The notes under the pieces are model-generated. The model made no database searches. It was not told where the DNA came from and was given only the letters and a program-made list of their open reading frames with translations. Below are positions 8,778 through 18,835 of a stretch of DNA of 64,000 nt, piece by piece (the stretch's first letter is position 1; each line of letters starts with the position of its first letter). Origin of the DNA: Lysobacteraceae bacterium (GTDB taxonomy: Bacteria; Pseudomonadota; Gammaproteobacteria; Nevskiales; Nevskiaceae); NCBI GenBank assembly GCA_013823855.1, contig PNMW01000072.1:27849-91848 (forward strand). The letters run 5' to 3'. Made by a program: the position numbers and the translations under genes.

Positions 8778-10104
8778 CGCCATCAAGCCCGGCCCGGCCG
8801 CTGCTGCCGCGCTGCGAGCTGAAGTAGAAGAACCGGCCGTCCGGCGAGAACGCCGGGCCGGTGACTTCCGAGCCGGCATGGCTCGGCCCGAGCCGCAGCA
8901 GTTCCTGGTAGCGACCGTCCGGCGTGATCGCGACCGCCGACTGCTCGGCGTCCTGATCCTCGACGACGATCACGTCGCCGCCCGGCGTCATCACGAGGTT
9001 GTCGACGCTGGTCAGCGGCGGCGTGGCGAACGCGAAGTCGTCGTAGATCACTTCGAGCTGCTGGGCGGCGATGTCCAGCGCCCAGACCCGGCGATCGCCC
9101 TTGGTGCTGAAGTAGACGACACCGCGCTGCTGCCAGATGCCTTCGCCGCCATTGAACGCGAAGCTGTCGGGCTGCTGCCGGCGGGTCGGCGTGGCCAGCA
9201 GCAGGCCGCCGAGCAGCGGATTCGGCGTCGGCACGTCGAGCCAGTCGACGGCGAACCGGCCACCCTGCCCCGGCGCATTGACGGTCGTGGCATCGGCCAG
9301 CACCCGCAGCACCTGCAGGCGGCCGGAGTTCAGGTCGGCGCGGCCACCGACGTTCGGTACCGCCGGCACAAAGCGGTAGAAGCGGCCGTCCGGTTCGTCC
9401 TCGGTCAGGTACACGGTATTGCTGGCCGGGTCGACCGTCACCGCCTCGTGCTTGAAGGTGCCGAGCGCGGCCAGCCGGCGCGCCGGCTCGACGCCGAACG
9501 GATCGCATTCCCAGACCACGCCGGAGTCGAATTCCTCGCCGCTGAACCAGGTGTTCCACGGCGACACGCCACCGCCGCAGTTCAGCCGGGTCAGCAGCCC
9601 CGGCAGGATGTTGTAGGCGCGCACGATGCTGCCATCGGCCGCGAATTCGATGGCATCGACGCCGCCGGTCAGGAATTCGCGATTCGACACATAGACCCAG
9701 CCGCCGCCGCTGCGCGGAAACACCGCGCCGCCATCGGGGTCGGTATGCCAGCGGAAATCGGTGCCGGGCACGAACTCGCCGGCGCGGCCGATCACCGTCG
9801 CCGTGAAGCCGGCCGGCAGCAGCAGGCCGTTGGCATCCGGCGTCGTCGACAGCGGGCCGAGATCGCCGATCGTGCCGCCGGTCGGCGCCACCGGATCACC
9901 GCCGCCGGGCTGCGGGCCATTGGGCGAATCCTGGCTGGAACTGCCGGTGCAGCTGGCCAGCGAGCCGCCGACCGCCACCAGGCCCAGACCGAGCAGGCCG
10001 CCGCGCAGCAGGCTGCGGCGATCGACGCCGGCAAGCCGCGCGCGGCTGCGGTTGTGCGACGGGCGCTGGCGATGCCAGCGACGGGTCAGGGGATCGAAGT
10101 GCAT
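8740..10104 (-). CDS. Tat-exported PhoX/DUF839-like lipoprotein
   Basis: 454 residues. The N-terminus has a twin-arginine signal (DRRSLLRGGLLGLGL) ending in a lipobox-like LASC, so the protein is probably exported folded and lipid-anchored. A Ser/Pro/Gly spacer follows. The body matches the DUF839 (PhoX) beta-propeller: LPAGFTATVIGRAGEFVPGT, GGWVYVSNREFLTGGV, LTRLNCGGGVSPWNTWFSGEE (written here in parts), KHEAVTVDPASNTVYLTEDE and RFFYFSSQRGSS. Classical PhoX is a Ca/Fe alkaline phosphatase; whether this homologue hydrolyses phosphate esters is unproven. It is monocistronic and divergent from the flavin oxidase-like gene. Confidence 0.82.
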   Translation of the reverse strand: MHFDPLTRRWHRQRPSHNRSRARLAGVDRRSLLRGGLLGLGLVAVGGSLASCTGSSSQDSPNGPQPGGGDPVAPTGGTIGDLGPLSTTPDANGLLLPAGFTATVIGRAGEFVPGTDFRWHTDPDGGAVFPRSGGGWVYVSNREFLTGGVDAIEFAADGSIVRAYNILPGLLTRLNCGGGVSPWNTWFSGEEFDSGVVWECDPFGVEPARRLAALGTFKHEAVTVDPASNTVYLTEDEPDGRFYRFVPAVPNVGGRADLNSGRLQVLRVLADATTVNAPGQGGRFAVDWLDVPTPNPLLGGLLLATPTRRQQPDSFAFNGGEGIWQQRGVVYFSTKGDRRVWALDIAAQQLEVIYDDFAFATPPLTSVDNLVMTPGGDVIVVEDQDAEQSAVAITPDGRYQELLRLGPSHAGSEVTGPAFSPDGRFFYFSSQRGSSGRAGLDGVTYAVQGPWLRG

Positions 10105-10175
10105 GAGAGGACCGGAGATGGAAATGTTCAGACACGGATCGTAAGGTCGGCGCTTGACCGCTGGATGACGCCGCC

Positions 10176-10802
10176 ATGCCGCATCGCTACGCCGAGCTGA
10201 TGTTCACCGCCGCCGTGCAGGCCCGCCAGGAACATTACGGCGCCCGCCACGACATGGCCCGTCATGAAGCCGACAACGCCGGCTTCGATCGCCTTGGCAG
10301 CAGCGAAGCCGCGTTCATCGCCGCCCGCGACAGCTTCTACCAGGCCAGCGTCTCGGAAACCGGCTGGCCGTACGTGCAGCATCGCGGCGGGCCGCCGGGC
10401 TTCGTCAAGGTGCTGGACAGCACGCGGCTGGCCTACGCCGATTTCCGCGGCAACCGGCAGTACATCTCGGCCGGCAACCTGGCCGGCAACGACCGCGTGG
10501 CGCTGTTCCTGATCGATTACCAGCGCCGCCGCCGGCTGAAGATCCTTGGCCGCATCACGCTGACCGACATCGCCGACGCCGACGAGGCGCTGGTCGCTGC
10601 GCTGCGGCCGTATCCGTACCGGGCGGCGATGGAGCGGATCGCGGTGATCCGCGTCGAGGCCTTCGACTGGAACTGCTCGCAGCACATCACGCCGCGCTAT
10701 ACCGAGGCGCAGGTGCACGCGACGGTGGCGCCGCTGCTGGCGCGGATCGAAGCCTTGCAGGCCGAGGTGGCGGCGCTGCAGGCCGCAGCGCGCGAACGCT
10801 GA
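10176..10802 (+). CDS. Pyridoxamine 5'-phosphate oxidase family protein
   Basis: 208 residues with the split-barrel FMN-binding fold: DSFYQASVSETGWPYVQHRGG, GFVKVLDSTRLAYADFRGNRQYIS (split over residues about 75-100), RVALFLIDYQRRRRLKILG and the C-terminal WNCSQHITPRYTE. This is the general 'PNPOx-like' group, not PdxH itself, and its members bind FMN or F420 or act as nitroreductase-like stress proteins. A coiled-coil-like Ala/Glu tail (residues about 185-205) ends the protein. Its stop is only 6 bp from the convergent peptidase gene. Exact role unknown. Confidence 0.85.
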   Translation: MPHRYAELMFTAAVQARQEHYGARHDMARHEADNAGFDRLGSSEAAFIAARDSFYQASVSETGWPYVQHRGGPPGFVKVLDSTRLAYADFRGNRQYISAGNLAGNDRVALFLIDYQRRRRLKILGRITLTDIADADEALVAALRPYPYRAAMERIAVIRVEAFDWNCSQHITPRYTEAQVHATVAPLLARIEALQAEVAALQAAARER

Positions 10803-10808
10803 GAACGG

Positions 10809-11642
10809 CTACGGATTCGCCGGCATCGGCCCGGTGTGTTTCTGGGCATCGACCCGGTCGCCGAACCAGTACAGGCCCCAGTGCAGGTGCGGGCCGGTCA
10901 CCCGGCCGGTCGCGCCGCTGAGCGCCACCTGCTGGCCCTGCTCGACGCGGTCGCCGACCTTCACGTCGAGCCGCGACAGATGGACCATCACCGACTGCAG
11001 GCCGTGGCCGTGGTCGATGAACACGGTGCCGCCGGTGAAGTACAGATCGGGCTCGGCGAGGCTGATCACGCCACCGGCCGGGGCGACGATCGGCGTGCCG
11101 GTCGGCACCGCGACATCGACGCCGTAGTGTGGCGACTTCGGCTTGCCGTTGAGCACCCGCTGGCTGCCGAAGATGCCGCTGATCCGCCCCTTCGCCGGCC
11201 ATATGAACGGGGTGGCGAAATCGCTGATCGCGGTGTCGTGGCTGCGCGCGGCATTGATGATCTTCTGCTCGGCGGCGATGCGGTCCAGCACCTCCTGCGG
11301 CGGATCGACGTACTTCGGCGCGATGCCGGTCAGCGGCTGGACATCCCACTTGCGCTTCGCGACCTTGTGGCTTTCGGTGATCGCCTTGCCGCCGGGGGCG
11401 GTGATCGAGATCTGTACTGGCGATTTCGCATCGCGATCGAGCCCGAATACGAACAGGCCTTCCGGCGACACGCTCAGCCTGCGGCCATCGAAGCTCACCA
11501 CAGCACCCGGCGTGGTTTCGCCGATCAGCAGGCCGCCCTGCTCCCAACTGCCGGCGCGCAGCCGATACGGCGCCGATGGCGCAGCGGCCTGCGCCAGCAG
11601 CGGCGCGGCCAGCAGCGCCAGCAGCAGTGCCCGGCGGCGCAT
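10809..11642 (-). CDS. Secreted M23 (LytM) metallopeptidase
   Basis: 277 residues with a signal peptide (LLLALLAAPLLAQAAA). The N-terminal region looks like a beta-sandwich. The C-terminal M23 domain has the zinc ligands intact: HYGVDVAVP (His and Asp) and GPHLHWGL (His), with GRISGIFGSQRVLNG before and MVHLSRLDVKVGDRVEQGQ between. Such enzymes cut peptidoglycan cross-bridges in the periplasm. The ATG shares one base with the stop of thrS (TGATG), so translation is probably coupled to thrS, an unusual partner. Confidence 0.92.
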   Translation of the reverse strand: MRRRALLLALLAAPLLAQAAAPSAPYRLRAGSWEQGGLLIGETTPGAVVSFDGRRLSVSPEGLFVFGLDRDAKSPVQISITAPGGKAITESHKVAKRKWDVQPLTGIAPKYVDPPQEVLDRIAAEQKIINAARSHDTAISDFATPFIWPAKGRISGIFGSQRVLNGKPKSPHYGVDVAVPTGTPIVAPAGGVISLAEPDLYFTGGTVFIDHGHGLQSVMVHLSRLDVKVGDRVEQGQQVALSGATGRVTGPHLHWGLYWFGDRVDAQKHTGPMPANP

Positions 11643-13558
11643 CAGGCCGGCTTCAGCTGGACCAGTGCCTCGGCCAGCGACAGCGTTTCCTGCCGCTCCG
11701 AGCCGAGCCGGCGGATGGTCACGGTGCGTTCCTCGGCTTCCTTGCGGCCGACGACGATGATCACCGGCACCTTCTGCAGGCTGTGCTCGCGGATCTTGTA
11801 GTTGATCTTCTCGTTGCGCAGATCGGTCTGCACGCGGACATCAAGCTTCGACAGCGCGTCGGCGACCTCGCTGGCATAGCGGTCGGCATCGGAGACGATC
11901 GGCGTCACCACCGCCTGCACCGGCGCCAGCCAGTACGGCAGCGCGCCGGCGTGGTGTTCGATCAGGATGCCGATGAAGCGCTCCATCGATCCGACGATCG
12001 CCCGGTGCAGCATGATCGGCCGCACGCGCTGGGAGTGCTCGTCGATGTATGAGGCGTCGAGCCGCTCCGGCATCATCGGGTCGTACTGGATGGTGCCGAC
12101 CTGCCAGCTGCGGCCGATCGAATCCTTCAGGTGGTACTCGATCTTCGGGCCGTAGAACGCGCCCTCGCCCGGCAGCTCTTCCCACTGGACGCCGGCGGCG
12201 CGCAGCGCGGCGCGCAGCGCCGCTTCCGCGCGATCCCAGGCCTCGTCGCTGCCGAGCCGCTTGTCCGGACGCAGCGCCAGCTTGACCGCGAGGTCGGTGA
12301 AGCCGAAGTCGCCGTAGACCTTCATCGCCTGGCTGTGGAACTTCGTCACCTCGTCCTCGACCTGGGCCTCGGTACAGAAGATGTGACCGTCGTCCTGGGT
12401 GAACGCGCGCACCCGCATGATCCCGTGCAGCGCGCCGCTGGGTTCATTGCGATGGCAGCCGCCGAACTCGGCGTAGCGGATCGGCAGGTCGCGATAGCTG
12501 TGCAGGCCGGCGTTGTAGATCTGCACGTGACCCGGGCAGTTCATCGGCTTGACCGCGTAGGTGCGCTTCTCGCTCTCGGTGAAGAACATGTTGTCCTGGT
12601 AGTTGTCCCAGTGGCCGCTCTTCTTCCACAGGCTGACATCCATGATCTGCGGGCCGCGCACTTCCTGGTAGCCGCCGGCCTTGTAGACGCCGCGGACGTA
12701 GCGTTCCACCGCCTGCCAGATCGCCCAGCCCTTCGGGTGCCAGAAGACCATGCCCGGCGCTTCCTCCTGCTGGTGATAGAGGTCGAGCTGCTTGCCGAGC
12801 TTGCGGTGGTCGCGCTTCTCGGCTTCCTCGACCATCTTCAGATGGGCTTCGAGATCGGCATCGCTGGCGAAGGCCAGCCCGTAAATCCGCTGCAACTGAG
12901 CATTGCTCGCATCACCGCGCCAGTAAGCACCGCTGACGCGAGTCAGCTTGAACGCGGTTCCCAGCTTGCCGGTCGACGGCAGATGCGGGCCGAGGCACAT
13001 GTCCAGCCAGGCCTCGCCCTGCTTGTAGATGGTCAGCTCCTCGTCGGCCTTGATGCCATCGCGGATCCATTCGGCCTTGAAGCTTTCGCCGGCCTGCTCG
13101 AAGTGCCTGACGGCGACATCGTGCGGCCACACTTCGCGGACGATCGGCAGGTCGCGCTTGACGATGTTGCGCATCCGCTGCTCGATGGTCGCCAGATCGG
13201 CATCGGTGAACGGCACATCGCGGGCAAAGTCGTAATAAAAACCATGCTCGGTGGACGGCCCGAAGGTGATCTGGGTGCCCGGAAACAGCTCCTGCACCGC
13301 CTGCGCCAGCACATGGGCAGCGTCGTGGCGAATCACTTCGAGCGCTTCCGGCTTGTCGCGGGTGACGATCTCGAACGCGGCATCGCGGTCGATCGGCCGC
13401 GTCAGATCCCACAGCTCGCCGTTGACCTTGACCACCACGGCCTTCCTGGCAAGGCCGGGCGAGATGCCGGTGGCGATGGCCAGACCGGTCGGCGGAGTTT
13501 CGAACTGCTTGACGTTGCCGTCGGGGAAGGTGATCCGGATGGGAGGGGAGATGGACAT
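11642..13558 (-). CDS. thrS: Threonyl-tRNA synthetase
   Basis: 638 residues, the normal bacterial length. Domains in order: TGS (1-62), the editing domain with [11 protein letters not shown] and [11 protein letters not shown], the class II catalytic core ([48 protein letters not shown]), and the anticodon-binding domain ([11 protein letters not shown] to the end). The catalytic zinc ligands corresponding to the E. coli Cys and two His are all present. It charges tRNA-Thr. The usual downstream genes infC-rpmI-rplT are absent; an M23 peptidase follows instead, and a COG0523 GTPase lies 72 bp upstream on the same strand. Confidence 0.98.
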   Translation of the reverse strand: MSISPPIRITFPDGNVKQFETPPTGLAIATGISPGLARKAVVVKVNGELWDLTRPIDRDAAFEIVTRDKPEALEVIRHDAAHVLAQAVQELFPGTQITFGPSTEHGFYYDFARDVPFTDADLATIEQRMRNIVKRDLPIVREVWPHDVAVRHFEQAGESFKAEWIRDGIKADEELTIYKQGEAWLDMCLGPHLPSTGKLGTAFKLTRVSGAYWRGDASNAQLQRIYGLAFASDADLEAHLKMVEEAEKRDHRKLGKQLDLYHQQEEAPGMVFWHPKGWAIWQAVERYVRGVYKAGGYQEVRGPQIMDVSLWKKSGHWDNYQDNMFFTESEKRTYAVKPMNCPGHVQIYNAGLHSYRDLPIRYAEFGGCHRNEPSGALHGIMRVRAFTQDDGHIFCTEAQVEDEVTKFHSQAMKVYGDFGFTDLAVKLALRPDKRLGSDEAWDRAEAALRAALRAAGVQWEELPGEGAFYGPKIEYHLKDSIGRSWQVGTIQYDPMMPERLDASYIDEHSQRVRPIMLHRAIVGSMERFIGILIEHHAGALPYWLAPVQAVVTPIVSDADRYASEVADALSKLDVRVQTDLRNEKINYKIREHSLQKVPVIIVVGRKEAEERTVTIRRLGSERQETLSLAEALVQLKPA

Positions 13559-13630
13559 GTCGGCTTCGGGTGCGCCGCAGGTGGCGGCGTTCGGGACGCG
13601 GATTTTAGCCCGCGCCCGCCCCCTGCGCCT

Positions 13631-14671
13631 TCAGCCCGGCCGGCGCGGCAGCGGCACGCCGTGGATCGAGGCATCGGCCGGCGCGACCACGCAGTCGCCC
13701 AGCTGCTGCAGCAGCCAGTCGCGGTCGAGGTCGCGGCCGATCAGCACCAGCTGCGTGCGCTGCGGTTCGAACATCCGCCACGGCGTCGACGGATGGCTCT
13801 GCAGCAGGCCCTGGACACCCTGCAGGATGATCCGGCTGCGCACGCCGTGCACCGCCAGCACGCCCTTGATGCGCCACAGCCGCTCGCCGTAGCGCTGATC
13901 GATCGCCGCCAGCGCGGCTTTCAGGCGCGCGCCGTCGAGCGGCGACTCGGCGGCGAACGTCACGCTGCCGGCACCGCGGCTGTGCTCGACGCGATTGCCG
14001 TCGGTGACCGCCGGCGCGAACACCACGCGGTCGAACTGGTAGCCGCGCAGCCGCAGCAGCTTGTCGAACATCTCGTCCCAGGGCGCCGTGACCAGATCGA
14101 TCGCGGCGACCGCGGCGACCGAATTGGCGGCGCCGACCTGCGCGACCACCGCGTCGAGCGCCGCAGCATCGTCGAGCAGATCGGGCTTGGTCACCAGCAC
14201 CCGGTCGGCATAGGCCAGCTGCGCCTGCGCCTCGACCGTTTCGTCGAGCGAGCGCGGGCCGTTGACGGCATCGAACAGGGTCACCACGCCGTCGAGGAAG
14301 TAGCGCGCCTCAAGCGCGGTGCCGGCCATGAAGGTGCGCACGATCGGGCCGGGATCGGCCAGCCCGGTCGGCTCGATCAGCACGTGGTCGAAGGCGATCT
14401 CGCCGGCATCGCGCCGCTGCGCCAGGCCATCGAGCGCCTCGGCGAGGTCGCCGCGTACCGTGCAGCAGACACAGCCGTTGGTCAGCTGGACGATGGTTTC
14501 GCCGCCGTCCCTGACCAGCAGGTCGGCGTCGATGTTGATCTCGCCGTACTCGTTCTCGATCACCGCGAAGCGCCGGCCGTGGGCTTCGCGCAGCAGGCGG
14601 TTGATCAGCGTGGTCTTGCCGGCGCCGAGGAAGCCGGTCAGCACGGTCACCGGCAGCGCCGGCGTCCTCAT
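13631..14671 (-). CDS. COG0523 (CobW/P47K) GTPase, probable metal chaperone
   Basis: 346 residues. The N-terminal G domain has Walker [11 protein letters not shown], the metal-binding [12 protein letters not shown] (CxCC motif), a Walker B/switch region [13 protein letters not shown], and TKPDLL in the NKxD position. The C-terminal half is a CobW_C domain ([25 protein letters not shown]). COG0523 proteins deliver zinc, cobalt or other metals with GTP hydrolysis. The start at [14 protein letters not shown] is chosen by family length; the frame is open for 56 more codons upstream. I see no Zur-box-like palindrome in the 200 bp upstream, so zinc control is not supported by sequence. Confidence 0.9.
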   Translation of the reverse strand: MRTPALPVTVLTGFLGAGKTTLINRLLREAHGRRFAVIENEYGEINIDADLLVRDGGETIVQLTNGCVCCTVRGDLAEALDGLAQRRDAGEIAFDHVLIEPTGLADPGPIVRTFMAGTALEARYFLDGVVTLFDAVNGPRSLDETVEAQAQLAYADRVLVTKPDLLDDAAALDAVVAQVGAANSVAAVAAIDLVTAPWDEMFDKLLRLRGYQFDRVVFAPAVTDGNRVEHSRGAGSVTFAAESPLDGARLKAALAAIDQRYGERLWRIKGVLAVHGVRSRIILQGVQGLLQSHPSTPWRMFEPQRTQLVLIGRDLDRDWLLQQLGDCVVAPADASIHGVPLPRRPG

Positions 14672-14871
14672 CGCTGACGCCTGCGGCTGCCGGCGCGGCG
14701 CGCGTGGTCGAAGGGATTGCGCATGGAGGCTCGTGGCGGATCGGGTCGGGTCGGGCCGCGCAGCATCGGCGCATCGCAGTGCAACAATCACGTCCGCCCC
14801 CCGGACGGTGCTGGACGCGGCTGCGACGAGGCGTCCCACGCAGCCCGCGCAACCGGCAATACTCGCGCACC

Positions 14872-15192
14872 ATGTCCGCCGAACCCGCCCTGCTGGTGCT
14901 GATCAGCTGCCCGCCCGATGCCGCCGATGGCCTCGCCTGGGCGCTGGTCGAGGCCAGGCTCGCGGCCTGCGTCAACGTGCTGCCGGGGCTGCGCTCGGTC
15001 TACCGCTGGAACGAGGCGATCGAACGTGCCGATGAATCGCTGCTGATCGCCAAGACCACGGCGGCCGGCTACCCGGCGCTGGAGGCCGGCGTCCGCGAAC
15101 GCCATCCCTACGAACTTCCCGAGGTCGTGGCGGTCGATATCGCCGCAGGCTTGCCGGCCTATCTGCAGTGGCTGGCGGCCGCCGTCCGCTGA
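14872..15192 (+). CDS. cutA: Divalent-cation tolerance protein CutA
   Basis: 106 residues, the usual length of the trimeric CutA1 fold. Recognisable stretches are [51 protein letters not shown] and [17 protein letters not shown]. CutA1 is PII-like in shape; a role in copper tolerance was proposed, but its biochemical function remains unclear. It is the first gene of a plus-strand run with the DsbD-like and TlpA-like genes, a neighbourhood common in gammaproteobacteria. Confidence 0.93.
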   Translation: MSAEPALLVLISCPPDAADGLAWALVEARLAACVNVLPGLRSVYRWNEAIERADESLLIAKTTAAGYPALEAGVRERHPYELPEVVAVDIAAGLPAYLQWLAAAVR

Positions 15193-15221
15193 ACGCTGCC
15201 ATCGCCTCCGCACTCGCTCCG

Positions 15222-15674
15222 ATGCCCCCCCTGATCCGCTTCGCTTCCCTGCTGCCGCTGGCCTTCGCGCTGAGCGCGAGCGCGCTGGACCTGAGCCGCA
15301 AGCCACCGGGCGGCAGCGAACTGCTGCCGGCCGATCAGGCGTTCCAGCTGGTGTCGGCGCAGCGCACGGCGGAAGGCGTGCGCCTGAGCTGGATGATCGC
15401 TCCCGGCTACTACCTGTATCGCCAGCGCTTCGCCGCCGAGCCGGCCGATGGCGGCGCCCCGCTTGCCGCGCTGCGCCTGCCGAAAGGCGCGGCGAAGCAC
15501 GACGAGCATTTCGGCGACGTCGAGATCTACACCGAGGCGGTCGATGCCGATCTGCCGGTCGCCCGCGGCCAGACCGCGCCGACCCGGCTGAAGCTGCGCT
15601 GGCAAGGCTGTGCGGAGGCGGGCGTCTGCTATCCACCGGTGAGCCGCATCGTCGATGTCGCCGCCGCGCCCTGA
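15222..15674 (+). CDS. Stand-alone DsbD N-terminal (alpha) domain protein
   Basis: 150 residues with a signal peptide (LIRFASLLPLAFALSASA). The mature part matches only the periplasmic alpha domain of DsbD: LLPADQAFQLVSAQRTAEGV, WMIAPGYYLYRQRF and the redox pair in WQGCAEAGVCYPPVSR. Full DsbD has about 570 residues, with eight membrane helices and a C-terminal thioredoxin domain; none of that follows here, and the frame ends with a clean TGA. It should exchange electrons in the periplasm, but the membrane reductant is not encoded in this window. ATG at 15222 is chosen because the signal peptide starts there. Confidence 0.88.
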   Translation: MPPLIRFASLLPLAFALSASALDLSRKPPGGSELLPADQAFQLVSAQRTAEGVRLSWMIAPGYYLYRQRFAAEPADGGAPLAALRLPKGAAKHDEHFGDVEIYTEAVDADLPVARGQTAPTRLKLRWQGCAEAGVCYPPVSRIVDVAAAP

Positions 15675-15708
15675 ATCCCCTTCCCAACTGTCGAATCCCG
15701 AGGCTGTC

Positions 15709-16284
15709 ATGTCATCTGCAAGACCGAACCTGGCGATCGTCGCCGCCTGCGTCGTGGCGCTGGCCGCTGGTGTCGCGGTGTTCCTGCTTCGCCCGGGCGC
15801 AGCACCCGACCTCGACGACGCGAGCGCGAGCGTCGGCGCCACGCCGGCTGCGGCGAACGAGCGGCTGCCCGCCAACCTCAAGCTGGCCGAACTCGATGGC
15901 CGCGCGTTTTCGCTGGATGATTACAAGGGCAAGCTGCTGATCATCAATTTCTGGGCGACCTGGTGCGCGCCCTGCCTGCATGAAATCCCGGTGCTGGTGA
16001 CGATGCAGCAACGCTACGGCACGAAGGGCTTGCAGATCATCGGCCCGGCCGTCGACGACATCGAGGATGCCCGGCGCGCCGCACCCGGCCTGAAGTTCAA
16101 CTATCCGGTGGCCGTCGGCACTCCGGAAGCCATGCTCGACCTTATGAGCCAGCTCGGCAACGAACAAGGCGGCCTGCCGTTCTCGGTGGTGATCGGCGCC
16201 GATGGCCTCGTGCTCGAACGGCAGCTCGGCGAATACAGCGAAGTCGAGCTGGCGGCGCTGATCGAGAAAAACCTGCCGAACTGA
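15709..16284 (+). CDS. TlpA-like membrane-anchored thioredoxin
   Basis: 191 residues. One N-terminal membrane helix ([20 protein letters not shown]) anchors a periplasmic thioredoxin fold with the active site [17 protein letters not shown], and [12 protein letters not shown] carries the cis-proline. TlpA/ResA proteins reduce disulphides of specific partners, for example in cytochrome maturation. It lies 34 bp after the DsbD-alpha gene, so this pair may form a redox relay. The start at 15709 follows an in-frame run and fits the signal-anchor position. Confidence 0.92.
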   Translation: MSSARPNLAIVAACVVALAAGVAVFLLRPGAAPDLDDASASVGATPAAANERLPANLKLAELDGRAFSLDDYKGKLLIINFWATWCAPCLHEIPVLVTMQQRYGTKGLQIIGPAVDDIEDARRAAPGLKFNYPVAVGTPEAMLDLMSQLGNEQGGLPFSVVIGADGLVLERQLGEYSEVELAALIEKNLPN

Positions 16285-16454
16285 AGCGGGCGGCCGGGAA
16301 GGTCGCTCGACAGGCTGTCCATATCAGCGGCTTTGCGGCGATCTGTCTCCAAACCCGACGGATCGGCTGTCATCTTCTGGCAATTCGATTTTCCGTTTGT
16401 ACGCCGCCCGGGCTTCGGGCAGAATCCGGGTTCTTCTGCTGACGAGCGCGTCGT

Positions 16455-16901
16455 GTGAGTCGACTGCTGCTGCTGAACGGCCCCAACCTGAATCTGCTCG
16501 GCTCCCGCGAGCCGGCGATCTATGGAGCCGCGACACTGGCCGACATCGAGCAGTCACTCGCCGCCCAGGCCGCGGCCCTCGGCCATCAGCTTGCCTGCTT
16601 CCAGAGCAATCACGAGGGCGCGCTGGTCGATCGGGTCCACGCCGCGAAGGCCGAAGGCACCGCCTTCATCATCGCCAACCTCGGCGCCTACACGCATACC
16701 TCGATCGCCTTGCGCGACGCCCTGCTGGGCGTGGCGATCCCGTTCGTCGAAGTGCATCTGTCGAACGTGCATGCGCGCGACGCTTTCCGGCATCACTCGT
16801 ACTTTTCCGACATCGCCGCGGGCGTGATCGTGGGGCTGGGCCCCATCGGTTATCAGCTCGCGCTTACCGCCGTGCACGCACGGTTGGCACCACACAGCTA
16901 A
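16455..16901 (+). CDS. aroQ: Type II 3-dehydroquinate dehydratase
   Basis: 148 residues, typical for the dodecameric type II enzyme of the shikimate pathway (3-dehydroquinate to 3-dehydroshikimate). Key stretches are [20 protein letters not shown] (active Tyr), [14 protein letters not shown], and [20 protein letters not shown] (catalytic His). The substrate loop reads [19 protein letters not shown]; the Pro that nearly always follows its Asn is replaced by Leu. It starts with GTG. The gene ends two bases before a possible ATG and 17 bp before accB, so it probably belongs to the accBC transcription unit. Confidence 0.95.
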   Translation: MSRLLLLNGPNLNLLGSREPAIYGAATLADIEQSLAAQAAALGHQLACFQSNHEGALVDRVHAAKAEGTAFIIANLGAYTHTSIALRDALLGVAIPFVEVHLSNVHARDAFRHHSYFSDIAAGVIVGLGPIGYQLALTAVHARLAPHS

Positions 16902-16918
16902 TGGGGAGCAAGAACACC

Positions 16919-17410
16919 ATGGATTTGCGCAAGATCAAGACGCTGATCGACCTCGTCGAGGAATCGGGCATCGCCGAGCTGGAAGTCAAGGAAGGCGAGG
17001 AATCGGTGCGCATCTCGCGTTATCCGACCGGCGGCATGCAGCCGCCCCCGCAGTATTACGCCGCCGCGCCGCAGCCGCTGGCCGCGCCGGCCAGCGCGCC
17101 GGCACCGGCCGCCGCCGCCCCTGCTCCGGCTGGCGAAGCCGCCGCACCGGTAGCCGCGCCGAAGGCTGCGGAAAGCCGTCATGTGGTCAAGGCACCGATG
17201 GTCGGCACTTTCTACCGGACGCCGTCGCCGGGCGCCAAGCCGTTCGTCGAAGTCGGCCAGACGGTCAAGGCCGGCCAGACGCTGTGCATCATCGAAGCGA
17301 TGAAGATGCTCAACCAGATCGAGAGCGACAAGACCGGCGTGGTCGTCGAGATCCTGGTCGACAACGAGAAGCCGGTCGAATTCGACCAGCCGATGTTCAT
17401 CATTGAGTGA
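16919..17410 (+). CDS. accB: Biotin carboxyl carrier protein of acetyl-CoA carboxylase
   Basis: 163 residues. The N-terminus [18 protein letters not shown] is the standard BCCP start, followed by a Pro/Ala linker (residues about 40-85) and the biotinyl domain with the biotinylated lysine in [14 protein letters not shown]. It carries CO2 on biotin between AccC and the carboxyltransferase in fatty-acid synthesis. The start at 16919 is preferred over the in-frame ATG at 16901 because GGGGAGC lies about 10 bases upstream. accC follows after 57 bp. Confidence 0.97.
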   Translation: MDLRKIKTLIDLVEESGIAELEVKEGEESVRISRYPTGGMQPPPQYYAAAPQPLAAPASAPAPAAAAPAPAGEAAAPVAAPKAAESRHVVKAPMVGTFYRTPSPGAKPFVEVGQTVKAGQTLCIIEAMKMLNQIESDKTGVVVEILVDNEKPVEFDQPMFIIE

Positions 17411-17467
17411 ACATCCTGTCCAAGACCGGGCCATCCATGGCCTGGACTGTTCAATAGAAGGACATCC

Positions 17468-18835
17468 ATGTTCAACAAGATCCTGATCGCCAACCGCGGC
17501 GAAATCGCGCTGCGCATCCTGCGCGCCTGCCGAGAACTCGGCATCAAGACGGTCGCCGTGCATTCCACGGCGGATCGCGACCTGAAGCATGTCCTCCTCG
17601 CCGACGAAACCGTCTGCATCGGCGGCGCTGCCGCCACCGGCAGCTACCTGAACATGGCGGCGATCATCTCGGCCGCCGAAGTGACGCAGGCTGATGCGAT
17701 CCACCCGGGCTACGGCTTCCTGAGCGAGAACGCCGACTTCGCCGAAAGTGTCGAGAAGTCGGGCTTCGTGTTCATCGGCCCGCGCTCGGAAACCATCCGC
17801 CTGATGGGCGGCAAGACCACCGCCAAGGCCGAGATGATCGCCGCGGGTGTTCCCTGCGTGCCCGGTTCCGACGGCATCCTGCCGGACGACGAGGCCGAGT
17901 GCCTGGCGATCGCCGAGAAGGTCGGCTACCCGGTGCTGATCAAGGCCGCCTTCGGTGGCGGCGGTCGCGGCATGCACGTGGTGCGCAAGGCCGAAAACCT
18001 GATCGGCTCGATCAAGATCGCTCGCCAGGAAGCGCTGCAGGCGTTCAAGGACGGCTCGGTGTTCCTCGAGAAGTATCTCGAAGTGCCGCGCCACATCGAG
18101 ATCCAGGTGCTGGCCGACGAACACGGCAACGCGGTGTTCCTCGGCGAGCGCGACTGCTCGATGCAGCGCCGCAACCAGAAGGTCATCGAAGAAGCGACCG
18201 CGCCGGGCATCACGCCGGCCCAGCGTGCGGAGATCGGCAAGCTGTGCACCGACGCCTGCAAGCGCATCGGCTACCGCGGCGCCGGCACGATGGAGTTCCT
18301 GTACGAGAACGGCCGTTTCTACTTCATCGAGATGAACACCCGCATCCAGGTCGAGCATCCGGTGACCGAGATGATCACCGGGGTCGACCTGATCGTGCAG
18401 CAGATTCGGGTTGCGGCTGGCGAGCCGCTGCCGTTCAAGCAGGAAGACATCAAGATCACCGGTCATGCGATCGAGTGCCGCATCAACGCCGAAGATCCGT
18501 TCAAGTTCACGCCGAGCCCGGGCGAGGTCAAGAAGTGGCACACGCCGGGCGGCCCGGGCGTGCGCATGGACAGCCATGTCTACGCCGGCTACCGGGTGCC
18601 GCCGAACTACGATTCGATGATCGGCAAGCTGATCGTCCACGGCCCGACCCGCGAAAGCGCGATCGCCCGCATGCGCACCGCGCTCGATGAAATGATCGTC
18701 GAAGGCATCGTCACCAATATCCCGCTGCAGCAGATGATCCTCAACGATCCGACCTTCTGCGCCGGTACCCATCACATCCATTATCTGGCGTCGATGCTCG
18801 ACAAGGCGGCAGGCGGGACGGGTGACGCTCACTAA
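17468..18835 (+). CDS. accC: Biotin carboxylase subunit of acetyl-CoA carboxylase
   Basis: 455 residues, close to the 449 of E. coli. It shows the ATP-grasp architecture: [20 protein letters not shown] at the N-terminus, [15 protein letters not shown], the glycine-rich [30 protein letters not shown], and the catalytic [15 protein letters not shown]. It carboxylates the biotin on AccB using bicarbonate and ATP. A good AGAAGGA ribosome-binding site precedes the ATG. prmA starts directly after its stop. Confidence 0.98.
   Translation: MFNKILIANRGEIALRILRACRELGIKTVAVHSTADRDLKHVLLADETVCIGGAAATGSYLNMAAIISAAEVTQADAIHPGYGFLSENADFAESVEKSGFVFIGPRSETIRLMGGKTTAKAEMIAAGVPCVPGSDGILPDDEAECLAIAEKVGYPVLIKAAFGGGGRGMHVVRKAENLIGSIKIARQEALQAFKDGSVFLEKYLEVPRHIEIQVLADEHGNAVFLGERDCSMQRRNQKVIEEATAPGITPAQRAEIGKLCTDACKRIGYRGAGTMEFLYENGRFYFIEMNTRIQVEHPVTEMITGVDLIVQQIRVAAGEPLPFKQEDIKITGHAIECRINAEDPFKFTPSPGEVKKWHTPGGPGVRMDSHVYAGYRVPPNYDSMIGKLIVHGPTRESAIARMRTALDEMIVEGIVTNIPLQQMILNDPTFCAGTHHIHYLASMLDKAAGGTGDAH

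Noticed and set aside
12131..14677. Long plus-strand open frame opposite thrS and the CobW gene
   Set aside because: Antisense to two unmistakable genes; composition is low-complexity (Arg, Gln, Asp, His) with no domain.
14672..14871. Possible Zur box or other metal-regulator site between the CobW gene and cutA
   Set aside because: No AT-rich palindrome with Zur-like spacing is visible; only G+C-rich sequence.
16901..16903. Earlier accB start at 16901
   Set aside because: The GGGGAGC ribosome-binding site lies downstream of it and the family N-terminus begins at 16919.
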